Shown: one piece after another, positions 1-12,327 of the stretch | How positions within the stretch are numbered: the stretch's first letter is position 1 | How the letters are laid out: every line of letters starts with the position of its first letter | Assembly: GCA_024138015.1 (NCBI GenBank) | Contig: JAMXBB010000010.1 | Location: 14,727,835 to 14,791,834 of the forward strand | From: Lumnitzera littorea | Lineage: Eukaryota; Streptophyta; Magnoliopsida; Myrtales; Combretaceae | DNA: 64,000 nucleotides | Direction: 5' to 3' | Program-made: the position numbers and the translations under genes | Notes under the pieces: model-generated | What the model was told of the DNA's origin: nothing | Database searches by the model: none | Seen by the model: the letters and a program-made list of their open reading frames with translations, nothing else

Positions 1-415
1 ATGTAAATATGAATATTGATGCACAAGATAATGTGAATGATGTAAGTAATAATGTGAATAATGCTAATAAAGGTATAAGAGGAGTTGGTAGAGTGAGACA
101 TAATGTTGCACTGAAGGTAATAGTCTATAACCTGCATATATTGAGACTAATATCAATGATGCATATGAATATTTGATGAGACAACAAAGTTAGTTGCATG
201 GCTTAGATACTATAAAGCTTATAATTCTAAAGTTTGATGGAAAAGGGTCTGTAGACAAGTACTTTGATTTGGAAGATAGGGTAGAAAAGCTCTTTGAATG
301 TTATGATAACAGGGATGAGATGAAGGTGAAATTAGCAGCTCTTAACTTTATCAATATACTACAATCTAGTGGAAAAATGTAATGAATCAAGGAGGAGGAA
401 TGGTGAAGGTAATGG
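1..415 (+). pseudogene. Gyp-1: Ty3/gypsy gag, 5' part (broken)
   Basis: Gag forms the virus-like particle of LTR retrotransposons. The frame from 194 to 382 reads FDGKGSVDKYFDLEDRVEKL and then a KVKLAALNF segment, the typical start of the Retrotrans_gag domain in plant Ty3/gypsy elements. Upstream of 194 the frame is broken. After 382 the reading continues past a stop as RRNGEG, which in intact relatives leads straight into the next gag helix. Here it is cut at 415 by LLU-1 and resumes at 4545 in a compatible frame. The LTR and PBS of this element lie left of the window. Assignment to Ty3/gypsy is firm; the lineage is not resolved. Confidence 0.8.
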
Positions 416-3400
416 TGTAAACCCCGTAAATTTTACGTTTTAGACTTATAATTGAATTTGAAGGACCAATGGTATTCCCTAGGCTCAATTAGACTGAAGA
501 AATTAAAATCAAGAAAATTTTAAATCGGAGCCTTAAAAACGAACTAAAAAAACCTTAGAGATAAAGTTCTATAAACCTTAATAGCATAAAAAGACTCTAA
601 ACCTAAGTATAGGCGACCATAAATTAAAAATCCAAATTGAATGAAAACTCCAAAACCCTAAACCCTAGAGTCGTAAAACCTTAGATTAAACTTCAATCGC
701 AATGAAAACCCCAAATTAAATCATTTCACTTGAAGTACAAAAATTGCATAAACTCGATAAGGAACGGTAAGAGATGTCTACATATGATAACGATCAATCA
801 AATTAAGTCAATTAAGGTAATAAATCAATGGGATTATTAATTTACCCCGAATGATACATTTTCTCCAAAAGTAATGCTAAAATTATAAGCGTACCTTCAA
901 AGCCCTCAAACCCTCATAAACCCCTAAAATGAATTAGAAACAATAATTTAGTGTTAAAAGCCCTAATTTCATTGATAAACTCTAATTATATAGCCACATT
1001 ATTAAGTAATCATTAACAATTCATTAAATTACTGGAACAGCCTTAATTTGCCTTCTAAAATTGTAATCGATTAGCAATAATCAATTCCAACCCTTAGAAA
1101 CCGTAAATTAATTAGATAAAATGATCCAATGGGCTCGATTAACTTAATTAATATGAAAAACCCTAAACTATGTCTAACTATGGCCGTCTATGTTAGTAAT
1201 TAGAGTTGTAAACTTAAATTGCATTTTAATCATCTACATGCATTCATGCATTGGAATTAGCTAAAGATAATCACAATTAACTGTATAAGACAAGATAATG
1301 AGTTAGGAAAACAAGGGGCCACTCACCTTTAGTAGACAAACCATTGCCTTAATAGGCAAAAATCATGAAAACCAAATTGGTCTCCACTTGTGCTTGTACC
1401 ATGCAACTAAGAATGGAAGGGATTTGTTTTCCTACCATGCTCACTCATAATCAACCCCTTTTTGACCTCTCCATTTGTATTTTACTCCATCTTCTTTCCT
1501 AGAATAAACCCTAGAAACACTTTCTAAACATACAATTCAAAAATAAAAGAAAACAAGAAGGAAAGAAATAAGAGTAACCTTCTCGAACCTGGTTAAGCAC
1601 CCACACGCCTCAAGCTATAACTCTCCACCACCACCTCTGAATGACACAAAACCATTTGCATTTGAATCCTCTTTCATCCCCCTTTCTTATCGACAAACAT
1701 GTTTCACCAAAGGAGTTTGTTTTGTTTTCCAAAAATGAAGTGAAATGAGACCTTTCAAATTTCCATCGAGGTAAACTTACACCTTTTTAGCTTTCCTTCT
1801 AGTTTAACTTCATGAGTATCATTCCTAAGCTTAATAACTAAGGAAAAAAATTTATTAAAATACCACCTTTGTTTACCATGTTTACATTCTCATACACGTG
1901 CATTTTCTTAGATTTTTAGTGTAGTAAACATGTTATATTTAACTTTAGAAGCACATAAGTTATAGTAAGATAATAAGTTGTAGTAAGATAATAACTTGAA
2001 GGAAAGTAGAAGAATCATCATCATGCCTTCATTCCCATGCTAAGGCCAAAACATATGTATCTATATCCCGATTATATTTTTTATTTCTCATGTTTATTTT
2101 GATAAGAAATGGTTTAAGGTGCATTTTAGTGCTAGTTTGATGCGTATTCTAGCAAATTAAGTACATGATGTGTAGAAAGCCTTAAGAAATCATCTTAAAC
2201 CACCCCAAACATGTTGTAAAATTTTTATTAATGGGTTCATCACATGATTAATTAAAGATAATTAGGATTTAGGACTTAATCTTACAAGATAAGAGACTAA
2301 ACAAGGTTTATAGTAAGTAATTAGGCCTAAAATGGACATTAGGTTTAGAAAAACCCACTTGAGATCCAATGAATCATTAGTATCAGATCTGGAACTTATG
2401 ACAAAATGGGTCATTTAATCATTTTTGTAAACTATTAGGTCTATTGGATTACGATAAAGTCAAGATATAAGCCTTAGGACGTGAACTAGGCTTAAATTCA
2501 ACTAAAAGGCCTACAAATTGAGCCTTGAGCCCACTTAATCACTCATGAATAAATTTGTAACTTTGTGAAAAGTGGACTAAATTTAGGGCCAATGATGGGC
2601 TTAAGTCCAAAAAGGTAAGTAGAATTGGGCTTAAGGCCCTAAATTGCAAAATGAGCCCATGGAGCCTTAAGAAAATCAAAATATGAGCCTAAATAATACA
2701 TGACCAAATATGAACCTAACTTAAAAAGACTCAAAGGAAGATATTCAAAAAGCTTACTAAACCTTAAGGCCTATTCAAGACATTTACTATAGGTCTCTTA
2801 ATAAGTTAAAGCCCTTAAACTTAAAAAAAGAGCCTATTTAAACTCATAAAAGCAACACTAAGGCTCAAGATGAAAATTTATAGTGTTGGATAGAAAAATT
2901 TCATTAAAAATACTTAAAAGGAAGCCTAAAATATCAAGTGTAATGCCTAAGATCAAAAGCTAAGCTTAAAGCCTAAAACTAGGCTTAAACAATAAAGTGA
3001 CCAAACTCACCTTTTGGGTGCACGAACTTATAAGACCTAAATCAAAAACTTGTTGACCTTAAAGCCAAAAATAACCTTGTCAAATGAAAGAACACTAAAA
3101 AATGATTAAATTGACTATAAGAATATGAAAAACAAACTTATAATAAAGAAGTTAGAGTAAAAGCGAGTTTTAATTGTACTTGGGGATTAGGGCGAGCTTC
3201 AGTAATTAGGTAGACTTTTAGGTTCTTGAAAAAACCCTCTTCCAATTGCTTACATATATATTACTATTATGTTTTAGGTGGCTTAATTTCTAATTTAGGA
3301 ATCTTGAAGTTCAGGATAAGTAAGCAAGTAGGCTAGGTGAGGGAGTTTCGATGAACTCCTACTTGCTTATGTTTGATAATTGCTCGATGTTCTATTGCTT

Positions 3401-4544
3401 ACCCTTGGTTGTCTATTGAGTGATTGGTTGTTTTGTATGCCAACATTCATGTGATTGCCTTATTAAAATTGGTAAGTCTAAATATTTAGCCAAAATAGTC
3501 GGATATGCCTATCACATGTCTTTGATCCATTAGTTGCGGATTGTGATGTTATAGCTATGCCGAGTTTTCTAAAAAATTTACTAAAATACATTTTTGAAAT
3601 ACTTTACAATTCAAAGAAAGATTTATCAACTTAATGAGTACTCATAGCAGTCTCTTGTGACATTTTACTTGTTGAGGTAAAGCTAGTAGACTATCTTCAA
3701 TTAATTAATAACGAGTAGCTTGAGTTAGGACTCTTATGATTTAGCTCGCGGGGCATTATATGGATTTGTTGATAGTGAGCTCATAGGACATTATGTTGAT
3801 TGTTAATAGTGGATAGCCTTAGATGGGGTCTACCTAATTGATTAGTATGGTATTCTCGATTAGGGTAATAGTTGTGTTACATCTATTGGAACGATGCCCA
3901 CAAACAGTCTCATGCGGGTAAGGTGAGGTGCCTTATGCGATTAAGTACGAAGGATAATAGACGTGTAGATAGCGCAAATTTACACCTTCCATGGTTTCGA
4001 AGTCTCATGGATGTGTTGCTTGTGCATTCATTTCATATGTAGCTAAACTGCATGTTTGTTAATAGTGGTTAATAACTTGCTTGAATGGTAGTAGCGAGAG
4101 ACAAACTCATTGAGTTATGATATGCTTACCCCTCGATAGTTCCTTTTTGTAGGTAACCAAAAGTTGGGAATGAGCTAAGATCAAAGTGCAAAGTGTTCTT
4201 ATAGTAGTTGGATTAGACAAATAATATTACTTTAATAGGCTATATTAGTTGAGTTAGATTTTTATAATATTTAGTAACTCTTGATGTCATAGAAGTTTAA
4301 TTATCTTGTCTTATTGTTTGGTAGGTAATTTTGACTCTCTATGGTCTTAGTGGACTGTGGATTGTTAAGTTACCTTAGTTGCTTATATAAATATGTAAAT
4401 ATAAGTAAAATGAATAAACACCCTTAAAAACTTAATAGTTAAAGTCTTGTAGCCCCTAACTTGCAAGGCGTTCTTTGTATCATTGGTACACATGTAATAT
4501 GAAGATTTTTAGAAAAACTACTAGGCTCCCTTGTGGGCATTACA
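416..4544 (+). mobile_element. LLU-1: 4.1-kb TG...CA LTR-like unit inserted in Gyp-1 gag
   Basis: The unit starts TGTAAACCCC and ends GGGCATTACA, so its ends form an extended imperfect inverted repeat. It is flanked by the perfect 5-bp duplication AATGG (411-415 and 4545-4549). Removing it with one TSD copy rejoins the Gyp-1 gag frame. No gag or pol homology is visible inside, and no second terminal repeat, so it is either a very long solo LTR or a non-autonomous element. About 400 bp before its end (4106-4155) is a module with a TTTTTGTAG/G acceptor-like sequence that also occurs in LLU-2, LLU-3 and LLU-5. Orientation is taken from this module. Confidence 0.8.
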
Positions 4545-5125
4545 AATGGGACTACGTAGCTAGAGATGAAACAAATAATGCATTAAAGATTTATTTGGAT
4601 TATTTTCAATAGAATTTGTTTATGAGATTGTAATCTATTTGATAGGGAGGCTTGAGTGTTGAAGACTATTTAAAGGAATATGTGATGTTGATGACTAGTT
4701 GTGATGTGAATGAACTTTTGGAGCAAACAATTGCCAAATTTCTAACTGGGTTAAAGTTTGAAATCTCCAGCGTAATAGAGCTTTACAAGTATGATACCCT
4801 TAATGATGTAATTTAATTGGTTATCAAGGTTGAATGTTAAAGGCAACTAGTGTCTATTGATATGAGGTAACCTCTAAAACTAGTACTTATAAAGTTGTTC
4901 AATCTAATGAGAGTCAAAGTGATATAGTTATTATTGATAAAGTAGTTGAGCGAATTAAACGTACTAAGGTATATGGAGAGAAGTGAGAAAAAAAGGAAAG
5001 TATGTTGTTGGTGTTGGACAAAAACTAAGATTTCATAGTCTTTTTTAGAAATCTATTAGTGCTAGGTGCTTCAAATGTTTAGGATTTGGGCATCTTACTA
5101 GTTATGTTCAAATTGTATAGCAATT
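4545..5125 (+). pseudogene. Gyp-1: Ty3/gypsy gag, 3' part with zinc-knuckle remnant
   Basis: This continues the gag begun at 1-415. From about 4597 the frame reads NLFMRL, SVEDYLKEY, then EQTIAKFLTGLKFEI, the usual C-terminal half of the gypsy gag domain. Near 5068-5110 the frame gives CFKCLGFGHLTSYV, a CCHC zinc knuckle in which the last cysteine has become valine. Several stops sit where relatives have Gln or Arg (for example TAG and TAA in the segment around NLFMRL), consistent with C-to-T change. The nucleocapsid would have bound element RNA; this copy cannot. Confidence 0.8.
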
Positions 5126-5329
5126 ATGGTTTTAAGGTGATGATGTGGTTAAGGATGTAAAAGATGATTTAGAAGGAGATATGGAGGATAGGGTAGAGGT
5201 GAAGGATGTGGTGAAGGAAGCTACTCGTTATGTTATGGCTTAAGTTATACTTATGAGGGGTTACTAGAGGATATTGAATGCTATTCCTTCTACTGAGGAT
5301 GGGTAGTGTGAGAACATTTTTCACGTTAT

Positions 5330-5720
5330 GTGTTATCTAGGTGATTTATACGCTTGATTGTAATAGATAGCAGTAGTTACATAACCATGGCTACTTTAAT
5401 GGTGGTTGAGAGTTTGAAACTATCAAAAATTATGCATCCAAATCTACATTAGTTGCAGTGGTTTACTGATAAAGGAGATGTTAGAGTGAAGAGATATGTT
5501 AAGAAATTGATATCAATTCTTGGTAGCTTTATAGATGAGATCTTATGTGATATTATTCCAATGAGTGCATCTTATATGCTATTAGGTAATCTATAGTCAT
5601 ATGATTGTCAAATGACAAATGAAGGGTATCATAATATATAATCTTTTACGAATGATGTGAAGCTGCTTAAGTTATGCTTAGTGAGTCCTATAGAGGTTAA
5701 GAAAGCATATAACAAGATGA
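5330..5720 (+). pseudogene. Gyp-1: retropepsin-like protease remnant
   Basis: The aspartic protease of Ty3/gypsy elements cleaves the Gag-Pol polyprotein. Around 5355-5390 the frame reads VIDSSSYITMATLMV, where active relatives have the catalytic Asp-Ser-Gly; the glycine is Ser here. It continues with DEILCDIIPM and YMLLGN, the second conserved part of the fold (normally LLGRPW). Stops interrupt the frame. The linker after it (IEVKKAYNKM) is still recognisable. RT, RNase H and integrase do not follow: the sequence runs into a Mutator-like element at 5959 and no pol is found beyond it. Confidence 0.75.
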
Positions 5721-5958
5721 ATAGTAAGAAGTTCATCGATGATATGACAAGATGAGTGGCATGAGTATGATATGGTTGGCATTATAGGTTATAAAGATAT
5801 GGATGCTTATAAAGGATTTGCTGCTTACAACATGGATGATATAAGGTAATGGGAGTTGCTAATGCAGATAGATTTTGCATAGTTTGCCTTAAGTAGTGTG
5901 ATATTGAAGGTAGTGCCTAAGTCAGGGAGGGCTAAGCATTATTAGTTACCCTTTATTT
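5721..5958 (+). other. Gyp-1 decayed tail before the Mutator-like insertion
   Basis: About 240 bp with no conserved domain that I recognise. It follows the protease linker and probably belongs to the protease-RT spacer of Gyp-1. The last nine bases (5950-5958, CCTTTATTT) form the left target-site duplication of the Mutator-like element. Confidence 0.4.
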
Positions 5959-6140
5959 GGGACAAAGGGATGGAAGTGTTTGAACTTTCATTTTAGGTAG
6001 TTTAGTGTCTATACATTTGATTTTTGTATTTAAGTAACTCAAACTTTAAAAGTTGTCCATATCATTGTCTAATATTAACAAACATTATGTAAAATCCGAT
6101 GTGGCTAACGGTAGTTTAACTTCTTGTCTAGGTGGCCTAT
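5959..6140 (+). repeat. Left terminal inverted repeat of the MULE
   Basis: Matches the reverse complement of about 11905-12081, best in the outer 60 bp with several small indels further in. The outer part contains GTGTTTGAACTTTC, the inner part AACAAAC and GTGGCTAAC. Confidence 0.75.
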
Positions 6141-7121
6141 GCAAATAATTAAAAAAAGAGACTAGTACACATGGAAGAGACATTAAAGTATAAATAAAAG
6201 AAGCAATAAACATTATTGCTTAACTTTGACTCATTTCCCCCAAATCAAAAATAGATGTTAAATGTTAAAAACCTAAGAATGCCTAATCGATGAATCTTGC
6301 TCCTTTAGCTCAATTGAAGTGGAGCATCTAAAGTAAGAAATAATGAAAGGACAACGCCAAGCTGATGGGGATGTACTCTATGTGGATGAATACATGCAAG
6401 CTTATCGTGTGAATTGAAGGTAGGTCTTAACTACAAGATGGTTGTAAAAGCAAATGGTAGTCAGTGTTGAGCAATGTTTCATACACAAACACTCGGATAT
6501 GATACACCAAATGCCTCACATGAACTTAGGGTTAGCTTGATATGACTTACAAGCTTTATACTGAGGGTACTCCCTATTAGCTCTTGATTAAAGGAGCTAC
6601 ATAAGAGTAGGGTTAGACTCGGTTCACCGTAGGAACATGAGCACCAAGAAGAAGAAGGAGAATATTTTATTATTAGGATGATTTCGAATGAGTACAAGTG
6701 AAGCATTTATGTAGTTTCCTTTTAGGGCAACATCCTAGGTAAGTAAAATTACAAAAATGGCTAAATTACTTAAAAATGTACTAGGAACAAAATACAAGGG
6801 AAAAGTAGACATATGATTAGGTAACATGCACTAGAATCTCCATATAGTTTGTATACTGTAATAAGATGCATGTCACTTCAGTATTGGTTACTGTTGATGT
6901 GAAGAATCAAAGTTGTATCAAGGTTAGAGACTTGTTGTCTTAACCTTAAGGAAAGGCTTAATAGGATTGTCTACAATTTTCATATCATGTATGTACCTAA
7001 GATACGAAAATTATCTTGCAAGTAAGAGATTACAAGACTCTAAATAATCATTCACTAAGGTTTCCAGTTTTTAAATGATTTACTTACTGTGGAATATATA
7101 AATAACCATAGATATTTAATA
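6141..7121. other. MULE interior, left part; no gene assigned
   Basis: Nearly 1 kb of moderately AT-rich DNA. Minus-strand 6479-6706 is open for 75 codons but matches nothing I know. Around 6880-7020 the plus strand read through stops gives SCIKVRD and later MYVPKIRKL, faintly like the end of the copia pre-integrase region, too weak to call. It may be captured host sequence, since it lies inside a MULE. Confidence 0.3.
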
Positions 7122-10100
7122 TTCTACAGTTCTTTAGAACTACAGAGAATCGTATCCCTTACCATGTAATAAGATAAGGTAAATCAACTTTATAAATTAC
7201 AAGAAATACTAAATTATACATAATTCTAACTCATTAAGTATTTTTCACATAAAATGTTTCTACACTAGTTATACATTTCTCAATTAATTCTAACATTACC
7301 AACCCTATCCTTGATTTGCACTTAACACTTGAAATTCATCCCGATCCCAACTTAAATGAGCCTATAAAAGAAACTATAGGGGAATGAGCATACTAGAGCT
7401 TAATGAGTTTATTCCTCACTATTACCATTCAAGTAGGTTATCAAACATTATTAGCATACATGCAAGTTTAATTACATATGAAATGAATGCATGTACGATG
7501 AATGCAAACAATATATTCATAGGAGTAAAAAATTATAGAAAGTGTGGATTTACGTCATCTACACTTCGAGTATCTTCTGTACTTATCCATAGAGAGCACT
7601 TTACCTTAATTGCATGAGGTTGCCTAAGGGCACAGTTTCTCTAAACGGCACTTAACTATTATCTTAGTCGAGAAAGAAATATCAATCCAAACAGGTAGAC
7701 CCCAACTAAGGCCATCCATTGAACATATCTAAGGCCTCTCAGGCATACAAAGCAAGTCCTTTCGCTATAAAATATATCTGGGCTCTACAGGCACAAATAT
7801 GCGAGTTCTCTCGCAATCAATTGAAGATACCATGCTAACTTTGCTTCAACGATAAAAATATTATTTACGACACTATAAGCCTTGATAGAAATCATACAAA
7901 AATATATTTAAGATTGAAAAAAAAAATGTTTTCCAAAAATGCATTTCTTAAAAATTTGCAAAGCTAATACTCTCCATTAGTATAATAATTGAGTCATAGA
8001 CATGCGACAAATATAACCGATTATTTTGGTAAGATATTTATATTTACTAGTTTAAGAGGGTGATCATACGAATGATAGTACACTAGCAAAATAGTCAGTC
8101 AAGTATACGTGCAATAATAATTAGAAAAATATTATGTAAATAACACGCACACGAAAATAGTGGGTCATTAGAACTCCTTCACTTAGGTTAATGCTCACTT
8201 TACAGGTCATTAAGATGTCCAAAACTTGACAATTGAATACCTAAAAGATAACGAGGCTTATAAGTATTTGAAAAATTTAAGCTCCTTAGTCAGCTAAATA
8301 TCTATTGCAGTTTACTTAGCTTTCCACTATAACCTAAGTATGACATAAACATGTGGGATAAATAGAAAATATATTTGTAAATGAAAACGATTGTATTCTT
8401 CATATTTATTTATTTACTCTAAAGATTATTAGTTTATAACATCCGTTAACTTAATTATTCTACTTATTTTTATCGGTTCATTTTAAATTTTAGTTGCATA
8501 TAACTTTTTTATTTTAACTTTGATTTTTATGATTTTATAGTTGATTTTTATCGTTTTTTAATGTACTTTTACGTAGCGGGGTTTGTTTTGGACTTTGAAA
8601 CCTACATTTTTTATTATGGGCCTAAAAATTTACGTATTTAGTTATTTTGGTATGAAGATTTTTATTTATCAATTTCAAGCTTTTCTTTATTATTTAATAA
8701 TTTAATTAATTTCTAAATTATATATTTTTAGGATATTTATTTTTGAGTCCACTTTTTTTACATTAATTTCACTATTTCTTCATTTTAAGCTTAATTCACT
8801 AATTATATTAATTTTGTTATTATGGTAGTTTTCTAATTAAGTAATTATTATTATTCTCTAATTATTTCCTAACTTTGCGACTTGATTGGATATTTTTGGA
8901 AAATTACTAACGTAGCACTTTCTCATTGGTCTAACTAGCAATTTTGTTAATTTTTGCATTCCTTAAATTTTGTATTATTATTTATATTTATATGTTATTA
9001 TAATTAATTAATTAATATATATATATGGGATTTAATTCCTTTTATAGATTTCGACCGAGTTATGTACATATGTATATATATATATTATATTATATTATAT
9101 TATTTTAATTAAGTATATTATAAGTATGTATGTACTTGTATTTTTATGCATATATATATTTATATGTACATATGTAGCCTTAATTATTTATATATATTGC
9201 ATATTAATACATATATACTTGTATATATACATATATGTATACTCATACTATACTATTATCATACGTATATGTATACATGTATTTATACGTATATATATAC
9301 ATATTTATACTTTTGATATACTATTATTATACATATTTATATACATGTACATATATGTGTATAATATTTATACTCAATTTTATACTTACTTTTATACACG
9401 TATATATATTCATATATTTATATTTTCTTAATGTATTTTCAAGGAATTTCAATATATTATATATATATACATACATATATATATATATACTTTCAGTTTT
9501 GCACATATGTGTATAAATACCTTTTATATCTTATATGTATGTTTATGTACATATTACAATATACATGTATAGGGCATATATGTATGTGTATACATATATA
9601 TATATATATATATATACATAAACCATACATATATTTGTATATATGTACATATGCCTACTATCTTTATAATATATTCATATATATATATATATATATAAGT
9701 ATGTATCTATATATATAATACCATATATACACATATAAACATAATTTCTAAAAGAAACAAATTCACATACATATAATATAACATATGTACATAAAATTTT
9801 CTTTACAAAATATTAAGTTACATATATAATACATCTAATATAATAGTATACATAAATACCTAATGAAATACGTAAAACCTAATGTACATAATACAACAAA
9901 TATAACCAAAATATAGAAGAAATGTACTTCTTGTTTTGAAGATAATTTGGTATAGAAATTCCTTTTCTTCCTCTCTCTAAATATTGGTAAGAAGATGGAA
10001 TTTTGTTAACTAGATGAGAGTGGATGAACGATTAGAGAAAATGATGGAAAAGGGAAAATGAAAAGGATGAAAAGGGAGAGAGGAATTTTCGGTTTGGAAA

Positions 10101-11033
10101 GGGAGAGAGAGTAGGTGGGGATTTGTGTATGTTTTGAGTAAATTTTAGAATAGTTGAGAGAGTTCTAGAAAATGGGGATGGGTCATGGCATGGAGAAGAG
10201 GAAATAGGAAGAAAAAGAAAAACAAAAAGGAAAGAAAATGTTAGAAAATTCAACAAGGAAAGTGACATGTTGACTTGGTCAACTCCCAATTAAATAATAT
10301 TATATATATTTAGTATGTATATAATTTAGAAAACAAAAGTAGATAAAGAAAAAGATGAAGAAAGAGAAAAATATAGAATTAAATGTAATAAATTAATAAA
10401 ACATATTTTTGAATTTTCTTGGAATATTTCTAACCCTATAAATAATATTAACAATAGTATATATTATAATTACAAAAAAATTATAAGATATGAAATTAAC
10501 ATTTACTATATAATACATAAACAATAAACAAGTAGTAAAATTAAGTTCAAATAATTAAATTCATATAACATTAATTTGTTTATATATATATAAAATTACT
10601 AACAATTATAGAATAATATTATCAATTTTGGTAAATTAATTTAGTATTCTCACATTTATTAGTATTTAAGAGTTATTTTTAGTCGTTTGTTAGTGATTTT
10701 ATGCAATTAATTATATTATTCAATGATTATACCCAATTAGGGTTTTATTACTATCAAAATAAATTTGTATATTTATAAGTTTAAAGTTTTAGTTTTAGGT
10801 TTTGTTTTTTTTTTTTTATCACATTTAAGTAAAATCTTTAGTATTTACACATATTTTGGGTTTAGAGTTTTTATACGTAATTAGAGTTTCGATTAGTATA
10901 TTAAAGTTTTTTATATTCATTTTAGGTTTTATAATTAAAATTTTAATTAGTTGTAAATTTATTAATTCTGTTGACTTAAGAAATAATCTATAGCACTCGA
11001 GTTTAATTTCACTCTCAAAAGGCAGTTTACACT
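7122..11033 (-). mobile_element. LLU-2: probable LTR-like unit inside the MULE (minus)
   Basis: Read on the minus strand, the stretch around 7410-7360 gives an acceptor-like module (AACTCATTAAGCTC, then GCTCATTCCCCTATAG), the same module found near the 3' ends of LLU-1, LLU-3 and LLU-5. About 240 bp further, the outer edge near 7122-7175 resembles the last 48 bp of LLU-3 and LLU-5, including a spaced ATGTAA. A pyrimidine-rich leader (minus strand of about 9960-10250) lies where those units carry their leader. The high-coordinate end is uncertain; I place it at 11033, where the reverse complement begins TGTAAACTG. I did not find a target-site duplication. Confidence 0.45.
9000..9760. repeat. 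AT/TATAC simple-sequence tract
   Basis: A long tract of interrupted (AT)n, (ATAC)n and (TATG)n microsatellite inside LLU-2. The overlapping open frames at 9126-9718 encode only Tyr/Ile/His/Thr-rich low-complexity peptides and are a by-product of the repeat. Confidence 0.85.
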
Positions 11034-11089
11034 TGTAGAATAGGTTAGAAGTCAGCATTGTCAGCAAGTTTTGCATTAAGGTAACCTTG

Positions 11090-11580
11090 TTGTTGGAATA
11101 GCAAGTTGGTGTACCAATGTTTTGGATCTAGGTCAGCTTAGGAGAAATTCAAAGCTCCTTTATTAAGGAGGTAACAAACTATTAATGAGAGCTTGAGAAC
11201 CCAAGTAGATTGACATGCAAGAGTTTGGTCTCTTCATCCATAAGTTATTGTTGGAGACCTTAGTGAAGCATGTTAGGAAGTTTATAAGTTTGGGATTGTG
11301 TTATAAGTCTTTGATTCCTATCATCAATAGGTCAAGCCAGAGTAATCATTGAAGTAAGCGGTTCTTGTTACTTACAAGAAGCTCTGCAATCATGAATGAT
11401 AATGACAATATGGCTAATCTATGGTGTAAATGTAGAATGCCAAGTATACTGTTGATATCATGGATACGTGATAAGCTTGGAAGGTGATTTTTCAGATTCA
11501 CCAAGCATTGGGGAAAGAGGATGTGGATTTTTTCGATGCTATGATCCTGTCTTCTTTAATTGGGCAAAGGAGGTATAAAA
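11090..11580 (+). pseudogene. Unrecognised decayed coding block inside the MULE
   Basis: In one plus frame, reading through about 20 TAA/TAG/TGA codons, the translation is protein-like throughout: HARVWSLHP, VIVGDLSEAC, AVLVTYKKLCNHE, YTVDIMD and ALGKEDVDFFDAMILSSL. The stops often stand where a Gln, Arg or Trp codon is one transition away. I do not recognise the family; it has neither gag, RT, integrase nor MULE transposase motifs that I can see. It lies inside the MULE, outside LLU-2, so it may be captured host coding sequence or old transposase. Confidence 0.4.
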
Positions 11581-11662
11581 CAGAGAGTAAACAAAGAGAA
11601 TGAGAATAGTAAATAGAGAGAATGTCGACAATAAAGGTTAATAGAATTTGGTTTAGGTAAAT

Positions 11663-11704
11663 AAACGACTCAAATGTGGATTTAAACGACTCAAATGTGG
11701 ATTA
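11663..11704 (+). repeat. Short direct duplication
   Basis: The 21-bp phrase containing AACGACTCAAATGTGGATT occurs twice in tandem. It is a small replication slip in the right flank of the MULE interior, without further meaning that I can see. Confidence 0.7.
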
Positions 11705-11904
11705 AATGGCCAATTTATTGGAGAGTTAAACAATACATGGGTAGTTGGATTAAGCGACGAAGAAAATGGAATTGGACGGAGAATTACCAATTGAGTAGAA
11801 TAAGCATCCTCTAACACAGAGATATTTTGTTTAGAAGTTTTAAGTTATTCATGTGAAAAATGATAAAATAGGTAGATTTTTGCTAAATAAGCATCCTTTA
11901 ACAT

Positions 11905-12081
11905 TTGTTTTAAAAAATGCCACTATCCATTTACTATGTTAGCTTCCCATTAACATTTGTTAAATATAGACACTTGTTTGCACAATATTTCAATTTTCAA
12001 ACATTGAAATGCAAGTTTTTAAAGTATAGACACTAAGCTACCTAAATTTGAAAGTTCAAACACTTCCCTATGCTTTATCCC
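11905..12081 (-). repeat. Right terminal inverted repeat of the MULE
   Basis: Inverted counterpart of 5959-6140. The outer end on the plus strand is CCCTATGCTTTATCCC, followed by the target duplication CCTTTTATT. Confidence 0.75.
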
Positions 12082-12327
12082 CCTTTTATTAAGTCTTATT
12101 TTTGCAAGTGCTTTTAGATCTTATAATCTTTGGAATCTAGGAGATCATTTACTTTAAAAATGAAGGGTAAATATTCTTAAGCCCTAGGGTGATAATAGGG
12201 ATTATTTTCTTCATACCATAATTTAGCGTCATATGTTCAGATACTAGAAAACTAGCAAGCTTTGCATACAGATACTATTACTATGTAAGGATTACTTGAA
12301 GCTTACTAACTTTGCATGAGGAGTGTG
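12082..12327. other. Unassigned DNA between the MULE and LLU-3
   Basis: It begins with the right MULE target duplication. No ORF, no repeat terminus and no recognisable domain. It should be the continuation of the MULE target (possibly Gyp-1), but no RT or later pol motif is seen. Confidence 0.4.

Larger units (their letters stand above)
5959..12081. mobile_element. Mutator-like (MULE) element with long inverted repeats
   Basis: The two ends are long imperfect inverted repeats. The left end begins GGGACAAAGG at 5959, and the reverse complement of the right end begins GGGATAAAGC at 12081. Both continue with the shared stretch GAAGTGTTTGAACTTTC and then TTAGTGTCTATAC. Similarity runs about 180 bp. 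Flanks are CCTTTATTT (5950-5958) and CCTTTTATT (12082-12090), seven of nine bases equal, the size expected for a Mutator target duplication. Terminal GGG and roughly 180-bp TIRs also fit MULEs. No transposase domain is visible. The interior holds LLU-2 and a decayed coding-like block, so it could be a Pack-MULE carrying foreign sequence. Confidence 0.72.

Noticed and set aside
6880..7030. Possible copia pre-integrase fragment
   Set aside because: Only a MYVPKIRKL-like phrase and a weak upstream segment agree; too little to call.
9126..9718. Three overlapping open frames of 93-101 codons
   Set aside because: Tyr/Ile/Thr/His low-complexity peptides from AT/ATAC simple repeat; no gene evidence.
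10032..10289. Minus-strand 85-codon frame with a hydrophobic Ser/Phe/Leu-rich peptide that mimics a signal peptide
   Set aside because: It lies in the pyrimidine-rich leader of LLU-2 and such composition follows from the CT-rich strand.
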